NCBI RefSeq assembly: GCF_030272615.1
Contig: NC_081412.1
Coordinates: 474,865,657 to 474,929,656, forward strand
Length of the DNA stretch: 64,000 nucleotides
Source: Cryptomeria japonica
Lineage: Eukaryota; Streptophyta; Pinopsida; Cupressales; Cupressaceae
Reading direction: 5' to 3'
In this document: positions 12,690-24,500 of the stretch, piece by piece
Position numbering within the stretch: position 1 is the first letter of the stretch
Layout: the number at the start of each line of letters is the position of its first letter
Made by a program: the position numbers and the translations under genes
Notes under the pieces: model-generated
Seen by the model: only the letters and a program-made list of their open reading frames with translations
Told to the model about the DNA's origin: nothing
Databases searched by the model: none

Positions 12690-13560
12690 GAAATTGGAAT
12701 TTTAAAATTAGGGCCAAGGGAATACCACTTAATTTTAAAATAAAAATTTTTAAAATTAGGGTAGACTATAATTAACCTCTTAATTTTAAAAAAAATCTTC
12801 AAATTTGAAATGTTGAATTTTGGAGGTTTTTACGATTCTATAGGGATAAAAAATCGATAAAATCAACCAATCTTTTGGATTTAGGCTATTAAATATAGTC
12901 ATAATAGTCTTCTAAAATTTCAGGAAAAAAGTTGAGGATAGTGACAGGAATGCACATGGTCCAACCAACTTCTTTTGAAAATTTCAAGGATGAATATTAT
13001 GATGATTTCAACTCTAACCCCAAAATTATGGTTCAAATTTACAAATAAGACCCTATTAGGGTTTTGGAGAAAAAGGCCAAACCTAATGGATAGGGACACC
13101 TTGGAAAATGTTTAGAAATATGAGTTTGATGAAATTGATTGAAATTTGTGCAAAATCCAATTAAATTTGAAAATTAGGGTTTTATGACCTAACCACTTAA
13201 TTTTGAAATTTGAATTTTGGGAAAAAGGAGGGAAATTGAAAATTTGAATTGTAAGAATGAAAACAAGTCTGAGAACAATCACAAATCTGAAAATTAAATG
13301 GAAATCCAATTTTTGCACAAGTTCAAAATGATTTTTTTAAATTAGGGTTTTAACAAGTAACCACTTAATTTTGTAAATTTGATTTGCAAATTGAACAAGA
13401 CAATGAGGAAACTGAATTTGACAAACAAAAAAAAATTCAGATCTAAGATAACCACAAGGAATTTTTACAAATCAAAAGTTCAATTTTAATTTTAAAAACT
13501 AGGGTTTTTAATGATTTAACCACTAAGTTTGTAGAAAATTTAAACTTTCAAAGAAAAAAT
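12690..13560 (-). repeat. degenerate tandem repeats in the untranslated leader
   Basis: A block containing ATTAGGGTTTT, then AACCACTTAATTTT, recurs around 12703, 12751, 13164, 13338 and 13490, spaced roughly 150-175 bases in the better part. It lies between the primer site and gag, so it is the leader RNA of the element. The + strand copy near 60341-60570 has a comparable repeat. Confidence 0.65.
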
Positions 13561-13589
13561 GCAATTTTGTTCAAAGGAAAGATTGCAAG

Positions 13590-13604
13590 AAGTCAGGTTC
13601 ACCA
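13590..13604 (-). other. candidate primer binding site of the gypsy-type element
   Basis: The minus strand reads TTTTGGTGAACCTGAC just inside the 5' LTR. The second copy of the family has TTTTGGTGAACATGG in the same position (60236-60250), so the element is conserved there. The cognate tRNA is not identified from sequence alone. Confidence 0.6.
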
Positions 13605-13607
13605 AAA

Positions 13608-14141
13608 TATAATGGTGGTTGAAAAATGTGTGAATGAGAGATCAAGAGGAAAGCTATCCTTTCCCTCCAAGGAGAGATCAAAGTTTCACTACAGATTTCC
13701 CTTCAAACACTTTTCACGCATTACATTGGAAGATGGTGGGGAAATTCCCTAGATTCAACCTCCAAAGAAGAAGATAAAATTATGAATGAACTAAGAATGA
13801 TAAGTTAGTTTGCTCCTCTACTTGGAATGGAAAGGAATTGATTGAATTATGTATAGAGACTAAGTGCAAAAGAGATGAAGAACTAATAATAACTCAAGAT
13901 CGCAGTGTGAGATGAAGCTATGCACCTAGATTTAGTAGTAATATGTCAAGACAAAGCCGCCTTGTAAATTTAAGGAAAAGTTTCCTGAATCGTGGTGAAA
14001 GTGTACATAGTCCTCCAAAAAATCCGAGAAACGAAAAGGGTTTTTCCGCCTCTACAAATGGAGTCCAAATTCGAAAGTATAGCTTCGCACCTGCAACCTA
14101 CACATAGAAAAGAAAGGACGAGGGTTTGGGATTGTGGCTTT
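13608..14141 (-). repeat. 5' LTR of the gypsy-type element, first part
   Basis: Matches 8844-9375 of the other LTR (for example CCTTTCCCTCCAAGGAGAGAT and TTTTCACGCATTACATTGGA, each with few differences) until the nested element begins. Its terminal dinucleotide is TA instead of TG. Confidence 0.85.
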
Positions 14142-15048
14142 TATTGGGATCCAAGAACACTGAGAGGGGGGGTGAATTAATGTTCTGTTAGTAACACAAT
14201 ATTTTATCCTTTTATACCATACACATATAAATCGGTAAACAAATAAACATATAACATGAAGCAAACAAGCCATCCACATAAATGAACACCATAACACACA
14301 TAATTTGTACGTGGAAAACCTCAAAGAGGATAAACCACGCTGGGATTTGTGATCCATAATATTAGTTCACTGGGCATATGAGAGGATATTATATATAATG
14401 GGGGCTTACACATGCAGGAAGGCACACTGCCTAGAGCATATTGCTCATCACTAAAGAGTCTCACTGACTACAAGCTTCTGTTGAAGTAAAACAATAAAAA
14501 TGAACTCAAAAATGCATTTGCTATGCTAAATAAAGTTCAGGTTCTAGCTCTGCTCTGTACCAGTTCATAAACCCTGGACACTACTACTGGTATCTCTTCT
14601 CCTCCAAGAATGCTTTCCAAACTATCTATAGATCATTGCATGATATAAAATTTGTATACAAATGATCTACATACACATATTTTGCATTTATACAGTTTTG
14701 TAATATTCTTCTATGTCACTCCTTATCGCACACTTCAAAATGACCTAACAGACTGACCTATATGCCCATTACAAACAATATGCCTTTTGTAGGCTTACAA
14801 TGCATTATAAAAGATATACAATGTTGGCCATGACAATAATTACAAAATGATTTTCTAAATAAATCTCCCTTGATGTCAGCTTCCTTGCAGTATTGATGTC
14901 AATGTCGGTGTTGGTGCTGGTGTAGCCCTGAATGCTCCAAAGCCGGTGTCTGTCTGTACATGCCTCCTATTGCCGGTAAATTATTTCCATCAAATCTTGT
15001 TTCCATCAATGGAAACAAAATGAATCTGATGAGTGTCAATTTCCAACA
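14142..15048 (-). repeat. 3' LTR of nested element
   Basis: Begins TATTGGGATCC (TG changed to TA) and ends TTTCCAACA. Same length as its partner at 17769-18675, with scattered substitutions only. Confidence 0.9.
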
Positions 15049-15060
15049 ATTTCCCCCTTT
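15049..15060 (-). other. polypurine tract of nested element
   Basis: On the minus strand AAAGGGGGAAAT runs into the TG of the 3' LTR. Confidence 0.85.
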
Positions 15061-15359
15061 AGCATTGATGGCAACACTCATGTGAACAATGGATTCTTTG
15101 TCGGTTTAACTGAAATATGCTCCCTTGAGCAATACACTCTTTATGATATCCTGATATCCTTCCCATGTGATATTTTCTGATATTTTTCACATACATACAT
15201 ACTCCCCCTTTGGCATCAATGCCAAAGTTCGGTGAAAGAATTGAAAGAATTTAGAACAAAAGAATAAATGAATACTGTTAATTTCACTAGAGCTTGACCA
15301 ACTTCAAAATTTCTAAGTAAGCCTTATACAACAACTAAAGATATGTATCCCATCCAGTT

Positions 15360-16434
15360 TTGAAGGTGTTAGATATGGATGCTAGTCCACTTAGTAAGTT
15401 GGCAAGTGTTTCCTTCTTCTTGACTTCTGTCGGTGTGGGTTTAACAATCATGTCCATGCACTCTCTCCAATATGGGACTCACCAATCCTCTAAGACTCCT
15501 TGCTCAAAAATAGTTTGTGCCAGTACAGACTATACACTTTCCTTAGCTGGTTGTATCGGTATATCTATAGTTACTACCAGTGTATACAAAATTGGAGCTA
15601 AACTATCCAAAATACCTTTCCCTTTTGATTTATCTGCAATGGTGGAAGTTGTTGCCTTAACAAATTCTTCATGAGATGTGAGAAAATTTGGATTCTTCTG
15701 GCAGAATTTGGTCCAACTCTTACTAGTCTTATTTATCACTTCATTTACTCTGCCCATCATAAGGCTTATCTTCCGAGGTTTACTACTAAAAAATATCTTA
15801 TTTACAACTTCAATGCATCTTTTTATTTCCTTATTGTTTATAGAACCACACATTTCCAAAATTTCTACTTCCTTAATCTCCCTATCTCTCTTGACAGTGT
15901 CAAGTCTTCTAGCATCAAGTTTATTATACAAAGATAGAGGTATGTCCTTCAAATTTTCTATTAAGGATTTCTTATAAATGTCTACATGTAACAAAATAGC
16001 CTCTTCTATTTCATTTTTCTCATTTTCTTCTAAGTTCTCATAATACATAGATACATTTTTCAAAATTCCATTATTTGTAATTTAATCAATTTGCTCAATA
16101 CAGGTCATTTTAGTCTTACTAGACTTAGTGTCATCACTCTTCTTATTTTTTCTTGTGGTTGTCGGAGTAGATGTAACTGGTTTTCTCTTTTGTATAGGCT
16201 TCCTTGCTAGAGGTGGTGGTGCAGTAGGTTTAGTTTCCTTTTGACAAGTCTCCTCCTAGGCTTCACCTTCTTCTCCTCTATCGGTGGTTTATCTACTTCC
16301 TTCCTCTGTACCCTTCTGAAAGCTAGAGGTTCATTGTCCTCAGGGTCAGAATCAGAAGTGATGTTAGAAATGTAAGCTTTATGATTCTTCACCTCTGTAG
16401 TACTAGCCACTACCGATTCTACTGTTGATTTCAT
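15360..16434 (-). pseudogene. unknown ORF occupying the pol position of the nested element
   Basis: Two open segments lie downstream of gag. 16207-16434 encodes an acidic then basic region (SDSDPEDNEPLAF, then KKVKPRRRLVKRKL). 15530-16063 encodes 177 residues, largely charged and probably helical (motifs LEENEKNEIEEAILLH, KSWTKFCQKNPNF, STIADKSKGKGI). Neither resembles protease, integrase, RT or RNase H. The segments are in different frames separated by stops, so the present copy is broken. It could be a sequence acquired by the element, or the end of an unusually long Gag. I do not recognise the family. Confidence 0.45.
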
Positions 16435-16695
16435 AGTCTTGTGTCGGGTGAACCTTCATCAATGATAAACACAAATCTCTAGATCTCTTTAGATCTCCTC
16501 CAGGGAAATATGTAGGATTTTGTAATGGCTTTGCCAACCCCTAAGGCTTATGCCTCAGTTACCGATGGAATTTCCTCCCAGTGGAGGAATACCCCGTTCT
16601 ACCAGTGGAGTTACTAGTGTAGATCCATCTCCACTTAGTTCTTCAAATTTTATAACCCATCTCTTGGTGTAATCGTGTTGTATTTCATCTACCTT

Positions 16696-17787
16696 CTACT
16701 TTCCTTTGTCATTATCTTTATCATTGCTAACCGGTTGAGTCTTGCTTCTGCAATACTTAGCAATATGACCTATTTTGTTGCATGCATAACATGTAACATT
16801 GTTCTTTAGAATTTCTTTGACAAATTTGGTGTCATTCCTTGACCTATTGTGATTAGCAAAATGTCCAAACTTTCCACATGCATAATATTTAACATTCATT
16901 CTGCAATCTTCTGATCTATGACCATATTTCTTGCAATTTGTGCATTGACCAGGAATAAAATTGTAGTTTTGATTTTCTTTATTTCTACATTGTTTAGCCA
17001 TATGCCAAAATTTATTGCAAACAAAATATCTACCATTGAATTTATAAGCATTAGATTGCCTTACTTGTTTCCTCTGTTCTGATGAGTTCTGCATACCTGT
17101 TGTCTGATCTTCATTTGCAGCACCGAAGCATTCACCTTGTACAAATCCAAGTCATCTAGAATCATCAATCTACCTTTTTCTTTTTAATAAGTCATCCAAT
17201 TGTGCAACACTAATCCTGAATTTTTCTTTATACTCACTTGCAGTAGTCAGATAATCTCTCAGAGTAGTTATTTGTCTTTCAAGTTCTTGTTCATTCTTCT
17301 GGGAGAGTGCCAAATCATTTCTCAACAGATTATTCTCATGAGTCAATATGCCACATTCATCAAATTTGTTCTTCAAATATATAACAAGATTATCTTCCTT
17401 CTTATTTTTGTCCTCAATATCTTTTGATAATCTCATAGTCAGATCTTCCATTTGATTCTTTATGAGCATGTTTTCTTGAATTAGTTTCTGACATTGTTCC
17501 TTAAGTGCATTCTTTTCCTCATCATCCAAGTTTTGCAAATTTTCTTGTCTCTTGTCTTGAGAAGATGATAACCTTTCTTGTAGGATAAGAATGAATTCAT
17601 TTACAAAATTCAATTCTTCTTGCAATTTCAACTTCTTTAACCTTTTAGCATCATAATCCTCAAGAGACATCTCAAGTTGCTTCTCCATAGCCATGTTCTG
17701 AGATTCCAGTTTCAAGATCTTCCTCAAGCTATTAAACTTATTTCGAGGTACCAGGCTCTGATACCAATTGTTGGGATCCAAGAACAC
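16696..17787 (-). pseudogene. gag with coiled coil and four zinc knuckles
   Basis: 17170-17787 encodes about 200 residues rich in heptad-like Leu/Glu/Lys (LTMRLSKDIED, NNLLRNDLALSQKNEQELER), a strong coiled-coil candidate. 16696-17094 encodes four knuckles: two perfect ones (CTNCKKYGHRSEDC and CYACNKIGHIAKYC) and two with Cys lost (FVCNKFWHMAKQC, YACGKFGHFANHN). The same coiled coil and the same four-knuckle order occur in the copia at 56642-57592. Gag would bind element RNA. I do not see the usual N-terminal copia gag (UBN2) region: the coding starts almost at the primer site. A frame break separates the two parts. Confidence 0.8.
17751..17766 (-). other. primer binding site, initiator Met tRNA
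   Basis: The minus strand reads TGGTATCAGAGCCTGG, matching the canonical plant iMet primer site, two bases inside the 5' LTR. Confidence 0.95.
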
Positions 17788-18675
17788 TAAGAGGGGGGGT
17801 GAATCAGTGTTTTGTCAGTAACACAAATTTTTATCCTTTTATACCATACACATAGAAACCGGTAAACAAATAAACATATAACATGAAGCAAATAAACCAT
17901 CAACATAAATGAACACCATAACACATAGAATTTTTACGTGGAAAACCTCAAAGAGGAAAAACCATGGTGGGATTTGTGGCCCACAATATCAGTTCACTAG
18001 CCATATGAAAGGATATTACATATAATGGGGGCCTACATATGCAAGAAGGCACACTGCCTAGAGCATACTACTCATCACTAAAGAGTCTCACTGAATACAA
18101 GATTTTGTTGAAGTAAAACAATAAAAATGAACTCAAAAATGCATCTACTATGCCAAATAGAGTTCTAGTTCTAGCTCTTCTCTATACCGGTTCATAAACC
18201 CTAAACACTATTACCAGTATCTCTTCTCCTCCAAAAATTCTTTCCAAACTATCTACAGATCATTGCATGATATAACATTCACATACAAATGATCTACATA
18301 CACATATTTCACATTTATACAGTTTTGCAATATTCTCCTATGTCACTCCTTATCGTACACTTCAAAATAACCTTGTACACTGACCTATATACCCATTACA
18401 AGTAATATTCCTAATGTCGACTTACAATGCATTACAAAAGATATACAATGTCGGCAACGAAAATAATTACAAAATTATTTTCTAAATAAATCTCCCTTGA
18501 TTTCGACTTCCTTGAAGTATTGATGTCAGTGTCGGTGCCAGTGTTGGTGTAGCCTTGAATGCTCCAAAGCCCGTGTCTGTCGGTATATGCCTCCTAATGC
18601 CAGTAAATGATTTTAATAAAATTTTGTTTCCATCAATGACAACAAAATGAATCCGATGAGTGTCAATTGCCAATA
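17769..18675 (-). repeat. 5' LTR of nested element
   Basis: Begins TGTTGGGATCC and ends GCCAATA in plus view. Contains AGAGGGGGGGTGAATC near its start, a signature also present at 14160, 47875 and 57905. Confidence 0.9.
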
Positions 18676-19388
18676 GGTTTGCCTTCAGATCAAACCCCAG
18701 TTTTGGAATTAACCAATTAATGAAAGAAATTAATTGCAAGTAAATGTAACTGAAAGACTGTAATATAAATCACCTCAAGGGAGGTTGTAGAATGTAGGTA
18801 GATTCTATTGTGTGGAATTGAATGTTGGAATCAATCTCCTCTTCAATGGTTGAATCCTTGACTTGAATGCAACACCTAGCCTTGAAGGGAGACTTGAGAA
18901 TGCTCAATGTTGGAAAGGAAATCTTGAATGCTCTTAAATGCTTGATTAGATGTAACTTTTCCCCTCATCCAACCTTTGAAAATGAGAGGGTAAATGCAAC
19001 TTTTGTACTTGTCAATTAGGGTTAATGAAACTGATTTTCATCACAGGCCGACATCGGGGAAGTTTTCTCACTCACTGCACAACCTTTTATGCAAACTTAG
19101 GAAAGGTCTTGCCCCAAAATAGGGCAGGGACATGGGTGCCATGCCTCTGTCCCTGGAGGATAGGGTTACCACACCCTTATCCTAGAGGGGACAAGGGAGC
19201 CATGCCCCTGTCCTGCCCTTTCCTTCAGGGCAAAGTGCAGACAGGGTGGTGCGGAGGGTAAGGGAGAAGTAGTTTTCAGGGGTTGAGCAGTCTCCGGTCT
19301 CTGATCAGGCTAGGGTATTCAATCTCGCATGCTTGAGGATTATAATGTGGTCAAAAAATTGCTAGGGTCACAATTTTAGGACACTACA
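18676..19388 (-). repeat. 5' LTR of the gypsy-type element, second part
   Basis: Resumes at GGTTTGCCTTC, matching 9365 onward in the intact LTR, and runs to CACTACA at 19388. Includes three decayed GC-rich hairpin units at about 19126-19220. Confidence 0.85.
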
Positions 19389-20540
19389 AATCCTAAGCAC
19401 AATATGGTTGAAATGGCACAAAAGGGTATTATGTTAAGGTAGAGATTAAATGTATGGATTTTAGTTCACAAGTAGGTCTATTGAATAGCTAAGACAATTA
19501 AACATATGTGAATGTGTGTAATAGAAATAGGAAATGGTTAAATAAATAGAAGAACGTCTAAATAGAAATGAAATACTAGGTAAATAAATGAATCAAACTT
19601 ATCACAAGAGTGGTTCATTTGTCAATATTAAATTACATTAAGTCATTCTATGGAATGACCCAAAACGAAATGATAATTTTTATTGGCCTAAAATTTCATA
19701 TTTGTATTTTTATTTGACATTGAGCTACATGTAAATCCTTAAATAAGATCATATATTTCAAATTATAAAAACATCATCAAGTATATAAAAAATTAAATAT
19801 TAAAACATGAATTGATATAAATTAATTGAAAAATAATATACCCATCTTGAATTGTTTGCATATTATTCTTTGTAATCTTATGTCTCCATTGGAACCTTAA
19901 AATTTTAGAAAGGGTATGAAATGAGTTGCCATTACAAAAAACTTGAGGTCAAGAGAGAGTGAGTAATACAAGTAATTTTAGCCTATATAGAAAATGGTAA
20001 TAAAACGTGTTACCTAATGCAACAACATTAATATGATATCCCACTTAAAGAATATTTATGTAATGCCATTAATATTCATCCCAATATTTTAATAATTATT
20101 TATATAGTTACAATAAACTATAAGTAATCTCACCATACAAGGTTGAATAATAATATTTATGCCCTCTTCCATTGGTCATGTCTATCTTGAATCAAGATAT
20201 TAGAGAGGGAAAATAATACATCAAAACTTAAAGGTAATAGAAGTATGTAATCTCATGTAGAATGTAAAAAATGATAACTTGAATGATAAAACATGAAGAA
20301 TATATAGAGTATAAATAATAATTAAGGAATATATAGATTTGTCTCTAGTGTAGGTACAAAAAAGTTAAAATTTAAATCTTATACATTTGATAAGGATTGT
20401 CTAAGTGTATGTGAGGTGGGGCAGGTATTTTATCCTTAATGTAGCTTACGGGAACATGATAATAAATGCAAGAACATTGTAGGATGATTAAAGTAAAAGG
20501 CCCCTAATATAATAAGTGTATGTAAGATGGGGGAGGTATT
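19389..20540. other. AT-rich spacer
   Basis: No gene or structured element recognised. Near the end a short block (AAGTGTATGT, then a GGGG-rich tract, then AGGTATTT) occurs twice, at about 20400-20431 and 20514-20540, the second copy directly before the next LTR. Confidence 0.5.
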
Positions 20541-21516
20541 TGTTGGTATTTTGGTATGGTTTTGTCATTGATGTCAACACCTACTAAAACTCTAGCACTT
20601 TGGAGATCTAGCAACATTCACCAGCAAGCAAGTGACTTTTGCACAGTCACTGGTATATGGTACGCCAGTAGGAAATAATGACCACCGGCACTTGGAATGA
20701 TATGGAAATCACTTGGTAATGTCGAAGACATTGTTTGGACATCTTATCTTGTAGAGTTGTTTATTGGTATATTCGTATTTGCATATTTGCTGTTACCGGC
20801 AAATAGGTCTAGGGTTACACTGGCAGGTTTATCTTTTCCAGATCAGCATGACACGCTATGGAGATGATTAATTATTGTTGTAAATGCATTAAGCCGACAT
20901 GTTCAATCAATTATTGCATCGGATATTGTATTATTTGTAAAATGATTTTATTGTAATATCTTGTAGAGTCGACCAACTAAAATTGGTCTTAGGGTATGGT
21001 ATAAATGTAAGATCTTATTTGTAAGATCAAATGTGGAATGCGAAAAAGAATTGAGTGAAGGTATATATGAGATTAAGCAAAGTTGTACATGAAGATATCA
21101 TTTGAAGGTGAAGCTAGGTTTTTGTGAAAGCATATCAGAACTACACTGGTACTGAATCCAACATATGAAGATGCTATTTTGTGCAGTACATTCTTATTAG
21201 ATTTAACCATCCATCTGTAGTTAGTGTGACTACCATTTGTGATTGAGCAGTGAGCTCTAGGCGCTTGGCCTTTCTGCATGTGCAAACCCCATTTATGTAC
21301 ACTTACTATCTGTAGTAGTATCATCTGATTGTGGGTAAGGTTTCCCACCATGCATTAATATTTACCGGTATTACATTTATTTGTTAAATCTGTCCACTGG
21401 TATACTAAACTATTTCACCGATATTAAGCAGTAATTTGATTAATTTATTTTTGGTTTAATTATATTGGACAACTGATTCACCCCCCCCCCCCCTCAGTTG
21501 TCTTTGAGACCTAACA
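20541..21516 (+). repeat. solo-LTR-like copia LTR
   Basis: Runs TGTTGGTATTTT to GACCTAACA, 976 bp, with the internal signature TTTTGTCATTGATGTCAACAC also found in the LTR at about 49000. Near its end is a reverse-complemented GGTGAATC-type block with a run of 13 C at 21481-21493. Bases after it (TGGTGTC) faintly resemble a primer site, but no second LTR or coding interior is found nearby. No clear 5-base duplication is seen. It is either a solo LTR or a truncated element. Confidence 0.65.
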
Positions 21517-24500
21517 TGGTGTCCTATTCTGCCTCCACAACTCACACCCCTTTCCTTGAAGTGAGAAAATGGAAGCCTCCTTTTTTATTGTTTCTCCCCT
21601 TTTCTCTTACTCATTGTTGTCATTTTTGTCTCCCCTCTCCCCACTATTGATTTCTTTTCTCATTTTATCTTTTCATTCTTTTTCCTTGTTCCTTTTCTCT
21701 CTTTTATTTTTTTGTCCTTTTAAGGATCAAATATTGGGGTTTCCATTTTCCTTTTCCCTTTTCAGAGATAGGGGAAGCTCGATCCTCAACACTTACCTTT
21801 GATTTGTGTGATTTCTTCTTTTGATTAGTGGGGATCATAGATCTTATCATCCTTGCCCATGCCTCTCTCCAATTCAAGAGCAATGATCGATGATCCCAAA
21901 ATCGCTATCTAGTGACCCTCAGGATCCCTGACCCCCAATCTTTGATGGTCCCACCTATACCTAATGCTTGCAATTAATGAGCCCTTTCAGGCATATATAG
22001 GTCCTCTCCCCACTCTTTTTCTCATTTTTTTCTCAACCAACCTGTTTTTTCTTTGTGCTATTGTGGTACTTTTATGTAGTGTTTGAGATTTCATTGTGAT
22101 TTTAGGAGTTAAAAGGGTGTGGTGGTAGATTCAAATATTGTTGTTGAGGTTGGTTTTTCTTTCCTTAGATATTACATATTAAATCTCATTACTATGAGTA
22201 CACTAAATGTAGTTTAGGTCCTCTTTGTTTATTTATAATCTAACTCATGTGGTTGTTCCATGAATAGAGATAAAATTAACATAGCAAATGAAATGTCAGT
22301 TCTTGTAAGAGCCAAGTAGATGAGACTCCCACAAAGATGTTCCTATAAAATTCCATCAATAAAGTGTGAGGAGAAATTACTTTCAAGTTTGACTGCTCAA
22401 AATATTTGAGTTGGGTGTAGGCTTATAGTCAATCATGTGAAATCTAGAGAGCATAGGAAGAGCATACTTAGGTTGTACATTGAAGATACCTAAATATGAT
22501 TTTGTAATATTAATCTTCAATAATTAATTGAATAGGCCCCTATTTTACATAAAGTAAATATATCATGTAAATTAGTTTTCACTTTTTTTATGGCAGATTA
22601 GTAACTCCTTGTGATCAACATGTTAGCAACATAAATAAACAAAAGTGTGAGAGTGTCAATCCTACTATAAAATGTATAAATTAATATCAAAATAATATTG
22701 AGTGAACCAAACTATTAGAAGTAAGTGATAGAAATAAATCCATGTAGATGGATTAGAGTTAGGAGCCCCAATGTGTTTCTACATTGTAGTCTCACACCCT
22801 GGACTCAATCCTATTAGGGAAGTCAGTTAATAAAAACCAAATAATTGACTACATAGTTAATAGAATACAAATGACATACATAAATATAGGATTGAAACCC
22901 AAAATTAATTATATTTCTTATACTCATTCAGAATATCATATACACTTATATCACCTCATACATTCATAGGATATGTCTCCTTTTGATTATATTCTATACT
23001 ACCTTATGTCACGAACCCTATTTTTTCCATAATTATTTAATTAGGAAAATAATGTGAAATGAAAATAGAACTGATAATGAAATAAGAAAGGATATCGAAT
23101 GTACTGATATGAATTATGTACAATTGAATGATCAGTAATAATTTTTATTGTAAATTGGGATTGTCATTGCTAATGAGCGATTGAGTGCAAAGTGAATGCA
23201 GGAACAGGTGAACAATGATGAAGGCGAGAACATGGTTTAGGTAGAGTTGTCTTAGCTCTTGTATTTCATTAGGATAGATGGAATCTTTCACACACCACAT
23301 TAGGATTTATAATTTGCATCTTGAAAGTGTGGATGATTTAAATGATCTTATTTGAGTGTTTGTTCAAACTGAAATGATGAAATTGGAATGAGTAGTAGAT
23401 TGATTTAAATGTTTATATATGTGCATTAATTGCATGATGTGAGTAGTGTTTGAAATAAATATAAGTTGTCTGAGTAATTGTGAAATAGTATGTTTTATGG
23501 TTAAAAGAGATAAATGTGTAAATGATTCGAAAATGAATATCGACCCTAGGTTTTTATGTCCTTCTTGTTCAAGTATGTAAATGTATGAAAAGAGTACTTA
23601 CGAGTTTAAGTTTTGTAAATTGAATAATAGTCTAATATATATATATGAGAAATTTATTCAATCATATACATATATCAATGTCCAATTATAGTGAAATTTG
23701 ATTTCGTCAAGACTTCTGTTTATACATATACGTAATCATTTGAGATCAAAAATATATATGCATTATGTGTATATAAATTCTAATGATAATTCAATCACAG
23801 ACTTATAGATAAGAGTGTAATTATCAAATATAGGTTTGAGGAATTAAACTATTTTATAATAATCCATAATATATATATATATATATATATACACATTTAT
23901 ATATTGAATATTTAATTATGTTTAAGTGATTATCTTCTTGATTTATGATCATGACCATTCGAAATAATATATTGTATTTATGAAATTAAACTAAGTAATT
24001 CGATATATATATATCAAAGAAAGGGTTTATTAAAAAAAACAAAGTTTAAAGTTTAATATTAAAAAAAGAGTCATTTATAAATAAATTATAAAATAAACTA
24101 TATTACACATATAATGTAATAGATCCCTTTATTAAACATGTTAATAAAACATACCATATTAAATATCACTGTATTAAACATAATAATAAATAAGGTGGCG
24201 GGGTGGTCGACTGTTTGAAACAAATGGAAGAGCTGCCTTGGTCGATGTAGACTCCTCCACCCACGATAGCCGCTATGATAGGTTTGCTAACCGTCTTCCT
24301 CCACCCTCGGTAGCTGTTGTTAAAGCTTTAAACACAAGTTATCGTGGAGGCAAAGTTGTTAGGTGGGCGTAGCTTAAGGGAGAGAGACCACCGCCTACCA
24401 CCACTACCTCCATCAAAACATAAAACAACGTGAAAACCTCCTCCGTATGTATAAACCAAACACCATGTGCATGAAACTCCTATTAAAGGATACTCCACGT

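Larger units (their letters stand above)
14142..18675 (-). mobile_element. nested 4.5 kb non-autonomous LTR retrotransposon with gag and an unknown ORF
   Basis: Two LTRs of exactly 907 bp (14142-15048 and 17769-18675) flank 2.7 kb. On the minus strand the right LTR is followed after two bases by TGGTATCAGAGCCTGG, a perfect initiator-Met primer site, and the left LTR is preceded by AAAGGGGGAAAT. Flanks are GCTTT (14137-14141) and GGTTT (18676-18680). The undisturbed sister LTR of the host has GGTTT at the target, so this is a 5-base duplication with one change. The interior codes for a coiled coil, four zinc knuckles and a further ORF with no similarity I recognise. There is no protease, integrase, RT or RNase H. 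LTR ends and gag match the copia element at 47853-59085. Confidence 0.9.
8844..19388 (-). mobile_element. Ty3/gypsy-type LTR retrotransposon with gag-protease only, carrying a nested insertion
   Basis: The left LTR is 8844-10052. The right LTR is 13608-19388, split at 14141/18676 by a 4.5 kb nested element. Removing that insertion joins the two halves at a point matching the left LTR (GGGATTG next to GGTTTGCC). The coding relic reads on the minus strand, so the right LTR is the 5' LTR. A purine tract abuts the left LTR and a TTTTGGTGAACC primer-site candidate abuts the right one. The interior is only about 3.55 kb and ends with the protease-like domain next to the 3' LTR. There is no RT, RNase H or integrase. 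A second copy of the family lies at about 60236-64000 on the opposite strand. Confidence 0.85.

Noticed and set aside
21569-21802. 77-codon Phe/Leu/Ser-rich ORF
   Set aside because: Reading of a pyrimidine-rich tract; no conserved features.
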